Assembly (NCBI GenBank): GCA_028715665.1
Contig: JAQURI010000004.1
Span: 1 to 26,121 of the forward strand
Reading direction: 5' to 3'
DNA length: 26,121 nt
Origin: Candidatus Ratteibacteria bacterium
GTDB lineage: Bacteria; CAIJMQ01
Part shown: one piece after another, positions 4,493 to 11,460 of the stretch
How the letters are laid out: each line of letters begins with the position of its first letter
How positions within the stretch are numbered: position 1 is the first letter of the stretch
Notes under the pieces: generated by a model
Told to the model about the DNA's origin: nothing
What the model saw: only the letters and a program-made list of their open reading frames with translations
Database searches by the model: none
Translations under genes and position numbers: made by a program

Positions 4493-6724
4493 ATGAAGAG
4501 TAATCCTTGGAGAAAATTCAAAGGCAAAAGCTGGCAAAGCGAAATAGACATCAGGGGTTTCATTCAAAACAATTACATGCCTTATACTAGCGATTGCTCA
4601 TTTTTAAAAGGTCCCACCGAAAGAACGCAAAATCTAAAGGAAAGAGTAGAAAAACTTTTTGCGCTGGAAAAGAAAAGAGGCGGTGTTCTCGCAATAGACA
4701 CCAAAACCGTTTCTTCGCTTCTTACTTATAAACCCGGCTATGTGGACAAGAAAAACGAAATAATAGTCGGACTTCAGACTGATAGCCCTCTGAAAAGAGG
4801 AGTCAATCCTTTCGGCGGAATCAAGATGGTCAGAAAATCCTGCGAAGCATACGGCTACAAATTAGACAAAAAAATAGAGAATTATTTTTCTTTCAGGACC
4901 ACGCATAATGACGGCGTTTTCAGGGCTTATACCGAAGAAATGAAAAAAGCAAGAAAGAACGGCGTTATAACGGGCCTCCCCGACGCTTATGGAAGGGGAA
5001 GAATAATAGGCGACTACAGAAGGGTTCCTTTATACGGCGTGGATTTTCTTATAGAAAAGAAACAAACCGATAAAAAAAATCTAGGCGAAAAATTAATGAA
5101 TGAAGAAAATATACGGCTTTTAGAAGAACTTTACAGGCAAATGGACTTTTTGGGCCAATTAAAAAAAATGGCGAAAATGTACGGATTTGATATTTCGAAA
5201 CCCGCTTCGAATTCTTTGGAAGCAACGCAGTGGCTTTATTTTGCGTACCTGGGCGCCATAAAAGAACAGAACGGCGCCGCAATGTCTTTGGGCAGAATCG
5301 GCACATTCCTGGATATTTATTTCGAAAGAGATATAAAAGAAGGGCGATTAACTGAAGAAGATGTTCAGGAAATAATAGACGATTTTGTTCTGAAACTGCG
5401 GCTGGCAAGGCATTTGAGAACTCCGGAATATAACGAACTTTTTGCAGGCGACCCTTCGTGGATAACCGAGTCATTGGGAGGAATGGGCACCGACGGAAGA
5501 ACTCTGGTAACAAAAAGTTCTTATAGGTTTCTGAATACGCTTTATAATCTCGGTTCATCGCCCGAACCGAATTTGACCGTTTTATGGTCAAAGAAACTGC
5601 CTGAGAACTTCAAACGTTTCTGTGCGAAAGCTTCAATCGATACGAATTCGCTTCAATACGAGAATGACGACATAATGAGGCCGCTCTACGGCGATGATTA
5701 CGGGATTGCATGCTGCGTCTCGGCTATGAAATTAGGAAAGCAGATGCAGTATTTCGGAGCGCGGTGCAACCTTCCGAAAGTCCTGCTTATGGCTCTTAAC
5801 GGCGGAAGAGACGAATTGACGGGCGAACAAATCGGGCCGCAAATAAATATTTATAAAACCAAAAAACTCAATTATAAGGAAGTGATGCGCAGGTATAACT
5901 TTTACCAGAAATGGCTTTGCAACTTATACGTGAACACCATGAACGTAATACATTTTATGCACGATAAATATGCTTACGAAAAATTGGAAATGGCGCTCCA
6001 CGACACAAAGGTTGAAAGATTTATGGCTTTCGGAATTGCCGGACTATCCGTCATCGCGGACTCTATAAGCGCAATCAAATACGCCGACGTTAAACCCATA
6101 TACTGCAAAAACGGGCTCATCGTCGACTTCAAAGTAAAAGGAGATTTTCCGAAATACGGCAATGACGATGATAGAGTTGATTCACTCGCAACAAAAATAG
6201 TTACGGATTTTTATAATGAACTAAAAAAAACCCGCTCATACAGGAATTCAAAACATACTCTTTCAATTTTGACAATAACCTCGAATGTGGTTTACGGCAA
6301 GAAAACAGGCGCAACGCCCGACGGCAGACAAAAGGGGGAACCGTTTGCGCCAGGCGCCAACCCTATGCACAAAAGGGACTTAAGTGGAGCGCTTGCTTCA
6401 CTTAATTCCGTTTCAAAAATACCATATCGTTGCTGCAGGGACGGAATATCGAATACTTTCAGTATTCTTCCCAGCGTTATAGGTAAAAGCGAAGCGGAAC
6501 AGGTCGACAATATAGTTACGATGCTTGACGGTTATTTCCTAAAACAGGGACATCATCTTAACGTGAATGTGCTTAACAGGGAACATCTTATTGATGCAAT
6601 GAAAAATCCCGATAAATATCCTAACCTAACAATAAGGGTCTCCGGTTATGCGGTCAATTTCCACAAACTTAACAGGGAACAACAAAAAGAAGTAATTTCA
6701 AGAACTTTCCACAGTAAAATTTAA
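4493..6724 (+). CDS. pflB: Pyruvate formate-lyase
   Basis: PflB is a cytoplasmic glycyl-radical enzyme converting pyruvate and CoA to acetyl-CoA and formate without oxygen. The adjacent catalytic cysteines are in IACCVSAM (Cys407-Cys408), which separates true PFL from other glycyl-radical enzymes. The radical site is RVSGYAV near the C-terminus with Gly718. The length of 743 residues matches the family (E. coli 760). The start has GGGAG seven bases upstream. It lies downstream of the ZTP riboswitch candidate and upstream of its activase. Formate made here can feed 10-formyl-tetrahydrofolate and purine synthesis, so ZTP induction makes biochemical sense. In a fermenter it may also supply acetyl-CoA and ATP. 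Confidence 0.97.
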   Translation: MKSNPWRKFKGKSWQSEIDIRGFIQNNYMPYTSDCSFLKGPTERTQNLKERVEKLFALEKKRGGVLAIDTKTVSSLLTYKPGYVDKKNEIIVGLQTDSPLKRGVNPFGGIKMVRKSCEAYGYKLDKKIENYFSFRTTHNDGVFRAYTEEMKKARKNGVITGLPDAYGRGRIIGDYRRVPLYGVDFLIEKKQTDKKNLGEKLMNEENIRLLEELYRQMDFLGQLKKMAKMYGFDISKPASNSLEATQWLYFAYLGAIKEQNGAAMSLGRIGTFLDIYFERDIKEGRLTEEDVQEIIDDFVLKLRLARHLRTPEYNELFAGDPSWITESLGGMGTDGRTLVTKSSYRFLNTLYNLGSSPEPNLTVLWSKKLPENFKRFCAKASIDTNSLQYENDDIMRPLYGDDYGIACCVSAMKLGKQMQYFGARCNLPKVLLMALNGGRDELTGEQIGPQINIYKTKKLNYKEVMRRYNFYQKWLCNLYVNTMNVIHFMHDKYAYEKLEMALHDTKVERFMAFGIAGLSVIADSISAIKYADVKPIYCKNGLIVDFKVKGDFPKYGNDDDRVDSLATKIVTDFYNELKKTRSYRNSKHTLSILTITSNVVYGKKTGATPDGRQKGEPFAPGANPMHKRDLSGALASLNSVSKIPYRCCRDGISNTFSILPSVIGKSEAEQVDNIVTMLDGYFLKQGHHLNVNVLNREHLIDAMKNPDKYPNLTIRVSGYAVNFHKLNREQQKEVISRTFHSKI

Positions 6725-6728
6725 TAAT

Positions 6729-6803
6729 GATTACACTGATTATTGAATACGGATTACACAGATTAGAAAATTAGATACAAATAAATCTTTAATCAGTGTA
6801 ATC
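6729..6803. repeat. GATTACAC-type inverted repeat between pflB and pflA
   Basis: GATTACACTGATTA (6729-6742) is perfectly inverted as TAATCAGTGTAATC (6790-6803), with a degenerate internal copy, GGATTACACAGATTAG, between them. It fills nearly the whole 94-base gap. It could form a long hairpin in the pflB-pflA message and make expression of the two genes unequal. Confidence 0.65.
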
Positions 6804-6818
6804 GTATATTTATATTAT

Positions 6819-7526
6819 ATGAAAGGTTATATTCATTCCATCGAAACACTCGGAGCATTAGATGGCCCCGGATTGAGAGTTGTTATTTTCTTTCAGGGAT
6901 GCCCAATGCGCTGCAAATACTGCCAAAATCCTGATACCTGGCACATGAAAGACGGGACATCAACAGACATAAAAACACTCTTTAAAAAAATAGAAAACTA
7001 TAGACCTTATTTCGGAGCTAAGGGAGGAGTTACTATTTCCGGCGGAGAGCCTTTCATGCAAGCTGAATTTCTCTTGAATTTATTAAAAGAATTAAAGAAA
7101 AGAAAAATCAAAACTGCGGTAGATACATGCGGACATTATTTATCGCCTAGCGTGAAAGAATGTTTGGAATATACAGACCTTATTATTCTTGACATAAAGC
7201 AGGCAACAGACGCGAAACACAAAAAGCTTACCGAAAAATCTCTTTCAAATGTGCTTAAATTTTTAAATTATTGCTGCAGCCAAAAGAAAAAACTCTGGAT
7301 AAGACAGGTGATCATTCCCGGAATAAACGATACGAGAAAAGATATTGAAAAACTCGTTTCTCTTGTAAAGAATTGCAAGTCTGTCCGAAAGATTGAACTT
7401 CTTCCCTTCCACTCTATGGGTGAATGGAAATGGAAAAAACTCGGAAGGAGATATCCGATGAAGGGCAAAAAAGAACCTACACCCGAAAGAATCCGTAAAC
7501 TACAAAGTATCATTCCCAGAATCTAA
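6819..7526 (+). CDS. pflA: Pyruvate formate-lyase activating enzyme
   Basis: This radical-SAM enzyme uses a [4Fe-4S] cluster and S-adenosylmethionine to install the glycyl radical on PflB. The cluster motif C-x3-C-x2-C is at Cys28, Cys32 and Cys35, in GCPMRCKYCQNPDTW. SGGEPF (about residues 74-79) contributes to SAM binding. The length of 235 residues is typical. The ATG at 6819 has no Shine-Dalgarno, but the segment GYIHSIETLGALDGPG aligns with normal activase N-termini. It is co-oriented with pflB across a palindromic repeat, and its stop shares one base with the next gene. Confidence 0.95.
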   Translation: MKGYIHSIETLGALDGPGLRVVIFFQGCPMRCKYCQNPDTWHMKDGTSTDIKTLFKKIENYRPYFGAKGGVTISGGEPFMQAEFLLNLLKELKKRKIKTAVDTCGHYLSPSVKECLEYTDLIILDIKQATDAKHKKLTEKSLSNVLKFLNYCCSQKKKLWIRQVIIPGINDTRKDIEKLVSLVKNCKSVRKIELLPFHSMGEWKWKKLGRRYPMKGKKEPTPERIRKLQSIIPRI

Positions 7527-7807
7527 TGGAAGAATTTATCGGCAAAAAAATAAAGGTGGAATTTATCCAGGAGGTGGGATGGAAACGTCCCGTAACTTTG
7601 ACATGGGGGAAGAAATCGCACGAAGTAAAAGAAATAATCGATAGATGGGAAGAGCACACCCTGACAAGCCCGTGGTGGGCGAGAAAACACCGCGTAAGAT
7701 ATAAAGTCATGCTTGACGACTGCAATATCTATGAACTCTATTGGGACAGGGGTGCCAGAGGAAAAGGGCAAGATTGGTTTCTGGTCAAGAAACTAATTAA
7801 ATATTAA
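7526..7807 (+). CDS. DUF6504-like small protein
   Basis: This 93-residue soluble protein has no signal peptide. The pattern of a beta-rich start, IIDRWEEH, a tryptophan-rich centre (SPWWARKHR), YKVMLDD, YELYWDRG and DWFLVK resembles DUF6504, small proteins of unknown role sometimes found near DNA-repair genes. The ATG overlaps the pflA stop by one base, so the two are probably co-translated. There is no evidence that it takes part in PFL activation. Confidence 0.6.
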   Translation: MEEFIGKKIKVEFIQEVGWKRPVTLTWGKKSHEVKEIIDRWEEHTLTSPWWARKHRVRYKVMLDDCNIYELYWDRGARGKGQDWFLVKKLIKY

Positions 7808-7903
7808 TAAGGGCCTATGACTGCTTTATTCCGTTTTTTGCGGTTTTCAACTTAAAATTTTTCTTGTATTCTAATTTTTAATATAATAGGCGATATAAAC
7901 AAT

Positions 7904-9331
7904 ATGAAAGTCAAATTCCTCGGTGCAGTAGGCAATGTTACGGGTTCCCGATTTCTGCTCGAAAACAGCCATTCAAAAATCCTGATAGACTCCGGTTTAT
8001 ATCAGGAAAGGGACTTGCGCATACGCGATTGGGAGAAACTCCCTGTGGACGTTTCAAGCGTGGATAGCGTTCTGCTTACCCATGCGCATTTAGACCATTG
8101 CGGTTATCTGCCGAAATTGGTAAAAGACGGGTTCAGCGGCAAAATTTTCTGTACTCCTCCAACAGCCGAAATTGCGAAAATCGCTCTTTTGGACGCAGCA
8201 AAGCTACAGGAAGAAGACGCACAGCGCAAAAAGAAAAGACATGAGCGCGAAGGAAGAAAAGGCCCTTACCCTGAAGTCCCGCTTTATACAAGTGAAGACG
8301 CAGAAAAAGTTTTCCCTCTGTTTGAAATGATAGAATATAATAAAAAAACCCGAGTTAGTTCCGATATAGAAGTCACTTATCATGACGCCGGACACGTCCT
8401 TGGTTCGGCAATGATTGAGGCGACATTCAATCAAAATAGAATACAACGGGCGGCCATTTTTTCAGGCGATATAGGCAGATGCAATAAACCTATCCTCCGC
8501 GATCCGACTTTTTTCCAGCATGCAAATTATGTTTTTATGGAGAGCACTTACGGCAATAAACTTCACGAAGAAAAAGAGCCCGCGACGGAAAAACTTAGGC
8601 GCATTATAATAGAAACGCAAAAAAAGGGAGGAAATGTCGTAATCCCTACATTCGCCATTGAAAGGGCGCAGGAACTTCTCTTCTATTTAAGCGCTTTCTT
8701 AAGGGAAAATAAAATCCCGCCCATCACGGTTTTCGTCGACAGTCCCATGGCCATAAATGTCACGGAAGTTTTCAAAAATTATCCCGAATATTTCGACGAT
8801 GAAACGCAGAAACTCATCAGACAAGGAAAATCTCCGTTCGATTTCCCTCTACTTAAAACTACCAGGACAAATTCGGAATCTAAAGCAATAAACTATATAA
8901 AAGAGCCCTGTATTATTATGGCCGGATCTGGGATGTGCGTCGGGGGCAGAATAAAACATCATCTCGTGCAGAATATTACCAGACCGGAAAGCACGATACT
9001 GTTCGTGGGCTATCAGGCAAAAGGGACATTAGGCAGAGAAATTCTTGAAAGGCCGGAGGAAGTGCGAATTTTGGGAAGCACTTATCCCGTAAAAGCGCGG
9101 ATCGAAAAAATAAACGGATTTTCTGCGCATGCGGACAGGGACGAACTTTTGAAATGGGTCGGGAGTTTCAAGGAAAAACCGGAAAAAATTTTCCTCGTTC
9201 ACGGCGAAGAAGAAGTGGCAAATGATTTCGCTGCCGTTTTGAAAAATAAAATACATAGTTCCGCCAAAAATAATACCGCGGCGGACACACAGATTATAGT
9301 TCCCGAATATCTGCAGGAATACGAACTTTAA
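7904..9331 (+). CDS. Beta-CASP metallo-beta-lactamase-fold RNA nuclease
   Basis: The protein is predicted to be a zinc-dependent RNA-processing nuclease of the CPSF73/RNase J superfamily. Motifs in order are HAHLDH (60-65), GHVLGS with His164, SGDIGR with Asp189, a beta-CASP insert from about 210 to 390 including PTFAIERAQE and GSGMCVGGR, then GFSAHAD (405-411) and LVHGE (431-435). At 475 residues it matches the bacterial single-domain group without KH or C-terminal extensions. A TATAAT at 7882-7887 would give a very short untranslated leader, and no Shine-Dalgarno is seen. recX follows after 12 bases. Whether it acts as an endo- or exonuclease cannot be read from the sequence. Confidence 0.9.
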   Translation: MKVKFLGAVGNVTGSRFLLENSHSKILIDSGLYQERDLRIRDWEKLPVDVSSVDSVLLTHAHLDHCGYLPKLVKDGFSGKIFCTPPTAEIAKIALLDAAKLQEEDAQRKKKRHEREGRKGPYPEVPLYTSEDAEKVFPLFEMIEYNKKTRVSSDIEVTYHDAGHVLGSAMIEATFNQNRIQRAAIFSGDIGRCNKPILRDPTFFQHANYVFMESTYGNKLHEEKEPATEKLRRIIIETQKKGGNVVIPTFAIERAQELLFYLSAFLRENKIPPITVFVDSPMAINVTEVFKNYPEYFDDETQKLIRQGKSPFDFPLLKTTRTNSESKAINYIKEPCIIMAGSGMCVGGRIKHHLVQNITRPESTILFVGYQAKGTLGREILERPEEVRILGSTYPVKARIEKINGFSAHADRDELLKWVGSFKEKPEKIFLVHGEEEVANDFAAVLKNKIHSSAKNNTAADTQIIVPEYLQEYEL

Positions 9332-9343
9332 TCAAACGATTAA

Positions 9344-9817
9344 ATGCAGGAAGAAATCGAAAAAGCCAAATCATCCGCTTTTAAATTACTTTCTTATCGC
9401 ATTAGGTCATGCAAGGAAATCTCCGACAAATTAAAAGACAAAGGATTTTCGCAAAGCGTAATAAATTCGGTCATAGAAGATTTAAAAAGAATTGATTATC
9501 TTAACGATTATAAATTTGCCAAGGAATTTATCGAAAGCCGCTTAATCCATAATCCAAAAGGCAAAAAACTTTTACGTTACGAACTGCTGAAAAAAGGGAT
9601 AGAAGAAGGTATCATAGACGGGTTGTTGCGCGAACAGATGCCCGAACAAAAAGAAGAGCTCCTCGCCCAAACTTTAGCAGAAAAAATCTGGCAAAGGAAA
9701 AAAAACATAGAAATAAACAAGAGAAAAGCGCAGACTTATGACTATTTAGCAAGAAGAGGGTTTTCTGTTTCTTTGGCAACTAAAATATTGGAAGAAATTT
9801 CAAGGCAAAAACAGTGA
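9344..9817 (+). CDS. recX: Regulatory protein RecX
   Basis: RecX modulates RecA by capping or destabilising its filaments. The 157 residues form repeated three-helix modules. The first includes LLSYRIRSCKEISDKL, the second GFSQSVINSVIEDLKRIDYLNDYKFAKEFIE, and the third ends ARRGFSVSLATKILEEI, all typical of RecX. recA is not in the window. The gene follows the nuclease closely and probably shares its transcript. Its last 18 bases overlap the convergent ROK kinase gene. Confidence 0.88.
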   Translation: MQEEIEKAKSSAFKLLSYRIRSCKEISDKLKDKGFSQSVINSVIEDLKRIDYLNDYKFAKEFIESRLIHNPKGKKLLRYELLKKGIEEGIIDGLLREQMPEQKEELLAQTLAEKIWQRKKNIEINKRKAQTYDYLARRGFSVSLATKILEEISRQKQ

Positions 9818-10741
9818 GGCGCAGGAGATAATCCCTGCGTCTTTCCCTAATTTGGCGGGTACGACTTTTACATCTTTTGCAAGAAGCGGAAAACTTCTTT
9901 CGTTTATTGTCTTTTTTATCGTGGAAAAAATAATATCACCGGCCTGCGCAATGCCGCCACCGATGATAATAACTTGAGGATTCAACAAATTCACAAGACC
10001 GCTAAAAAAAACCCCGAGATAATTTCCCACTTCAAGCCAAATTTCCTCCGCCAATTTATCGCCTCTATGATAAGCCTCCGAAATCGTTTTAGGCGTAATT
10101 TTAGCTAAATTTCCACCGATGATTTCTCTTATCAATGACTTTCTTCCTTTTAATTTTTTTTTAGCCATTTCCGTTATATATTTGGCGCCTACGTATCGTT
10201 CTATACAGCCGGTATTTCCGCAATTGCATTTTGGACCGGCGTAACAGATAGGAATGTGCCCCAACTCTACCGCCGAATATTTTTCCCCTTTAAGGAGTTT
10301 GCCGTCCAGTATAACGCCTCCGCCCACACCTGTACCAAGAGTAATACAAATAACATTATCGTAACCCTTCCCGGCTCCAAACTTGTATTCGCCCCATGTG
10401 ATAGCTTTCGCATCATTTTCAACCTTTACGGGCATAGAAAACTTTTGTTCAAAAATTTTCTTAAGGTTAAGGTTATTCCAATCAGGTAAGTTAGGCGCCA
10501 AAAAGACCTTGCCGGTTTCAGCTACCAACCCGGGAGTACCTATTCCTATGCCAAGTAATTGTTTTCTGGGAGAATCTTTAACAAAGTAATCGATACTTTG
10601 AGCCATTACTTCAAGAATTCCCTGCCTGCCCCGGCCTTTGGGAGTAGATATCTCTTTCTTGTTTAAGATTTTGCCTTTTTCCGTAACAACGCCTATTTTT
10701 ATGAATGTCCCGCCCAAATCCAGCCCTATAATTTTTTTCAT
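9800..10741 (-). CDS. ROK-family sugar kinase (glucokinase-like)
   Basis: This is a cytoplasmic ATP-dependent hexose kinase of the ROK family. The phosphate-binding motif GLDLGGTFIKIG starts at residue 6, the catalytic aspartate is in VENDAK (Asp110), and the structural zinc site is formed by His162 and Cys172, Cys174 and Cys179 in GH...CNCGNTGC. No DNA-binding domain is present, so it is a kinase rather than a ROK repressor. Its 313 residues match bacterial glucokinases. Substrate cannot be fixed: glucose, fructose, allose and N-acetyl-sugars are all handled by relatives. It starts 13 bases after the hexuloisomerase gene, suggesting a sugar-phosphate operon. Confidence 0.88.
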   Translation of the reverse strand: MKKIIGLDLGGTFIKIGVVTEKGKILNKKEISTPKGRGRQGILEVMAQSIDYFVKDSPRKQLLGIGIGTPGLVAETGKVFLAPNLPDWNNLNLKKIFEQKFSMPVKVENDAKAITWGEYKFGAGKGYDNVICITLGTGVGGGVILDGKLLKGEKYSAVELGHIPICYAGPKCNCGNTGCIERYVGAKYITEMAKKKLKGRKSLIREIIGGNLAKITPKTISEAYHRGDKLAEEIWLEVGNYLGVFFSGLVNLLNPQVIIIGGGIAQAGDIIFSTIKKTINERSFPLLAKDVKVVPAKLGKDAGIISCASLFLP

Positions 10742-10754
10742 AGTTATCAGTATT

Positions 10755-11306
10755 TCATTCTAAATTCGCGTGGTTCTCAAAAAGAGTTTCCGACGGAATA
10801 TTTTTGGTTTTTTGAATAATAATCGCCGCAATATCGCAGAATATCAAAAGGCATTGCTCGAAAAGGCTGCCCAGCGGCTGAAAGCCGGTTATTTTCTTCG
10901 GATAAGCGGCTTTCGAAGATGCGGGGATACAAATTATCAAGTCGGAAATTTTACCGATAGAGGAATTTCGCTCCGCAGTTATCAAAACTATTTTCATTCC
11001 TATTTTTTTTGCTTTTTGGGCTATGCTTACAGGAAAAACGCTTTCCCCGGAACCCGAAGCGACAATAAGCAAATCCGCTTTGGAAGCGGGCGGCTGCAGA
11101 ATTTCCCCTACTATATTGACATCCAATCCGAGATGTTTTAAACGCTGGGCAAAAGATTCTATAATTAGCTTACTTCTGCCTGAACCAACCACAAAAACCT
11201 TGTTGGCGGAAATGATTGCGTCAACAAAAACATCCGTTTCCCCCACCTTATCCAAGGCACAGTTAACCGATTCGAGTACTTTATTCTTTATCTGTAAGAA
11301 ATCCAT
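10755..11306 (-). CDS. hxlB: 6-phospho-3-hexuloisomerase-like SIS protein
   Basis: PHI interconverts 3-hexulose-6-phosphate and fructose-6-phosphate in the ribulose monophosphate pathway. The single SIS domain shows VFVVGSGRSKL, the substrate loop ASGSGES, a second strand VLITAERNSS, and the family ending QPLGSLFEQ...HANLE. The 183 residues are typical. The synthase partner HPS (hxlA) is not in the window, so the role may be pentose supply in reverse rather than formaldehyde fixation. The gene is co-directional with, and 13 bases from, the ROK kinase, and divergent from the diguanylate cyclase promoter. Alternative SIS sugar isomerases are possible but fit less well. Confidence 0.8.
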   Translation of the reverse strand: MDFLQIKNKVLESVNCALDKVGETDVFVDAIISANKVFVVGSGRSKLIIESFAQRLKHLGLDVNIVGEILQPPASKADLLIVASGSGESVFPVSIAQKAKKIGMKIVLITAERNSSIGKISDLIICIPASSKAAYPKKITGFQPLGSLFEQCLLIFCDIAAIIIQKTKNIPSETLFENHANLE

Positions 11307-11342
11307 TGTTTGACTTCCATTTTACCATATTAAAATAGTCAT

Positions 11343-11371
11343 TTGACACTTTTTATTACCTTTGGTATGCT
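11343..11371 (+). promoter_or_regulatory. Strong promoter of leader ORF and diguanylate cyclase
   Basis: A perfect TTGACA (11343-11348), a 17-base spacer and TATGCT (11366-11371) predict a start near 11378. This is the best sigma70-like promoter in the window. Confidence 0.75.
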
Positions 11372-11395
11372 TTCCCACTCTCAAAGAGGAGACAT

Positions 11396-11452
11396 ATGCA
11401 TCCTTACACTGATCCTGCCGGTTACATATTCCGAAAATTCTATATATCTTAA
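11396..11452 (+). CDS. Possible 18-residue leader peptide
   Basis: An ATG at 11396 is preceded by AAGAGGAG at near-ideal spacing and opens an 18-codon frame reading MHPYTDPAGYIFRKFYIS, then TAA. It lies within the predicted leader of the diguanylate cyclase message and stops eight bases before that gene's ATG, which has no Shine-Dalgarno of its own. Translational coupling or peptide-mediated control is therefore plausible. The peptide is aromatic-rich, with four tyrosines or phenylalanines in its last nine residues. No homologue is recognised. Confidence 0.45.
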   Translation: MHPYTDPAGYIFRKFYIS

Positions 11453-11460
11453 ATTCTGAA

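Noticed and set aside
5049..5591. A 180-codon minus-strand frame opposite pflB
   Set aside because: It is a shadow of a highly conserved enzyme, with no ribosome site and no recognisable domain.
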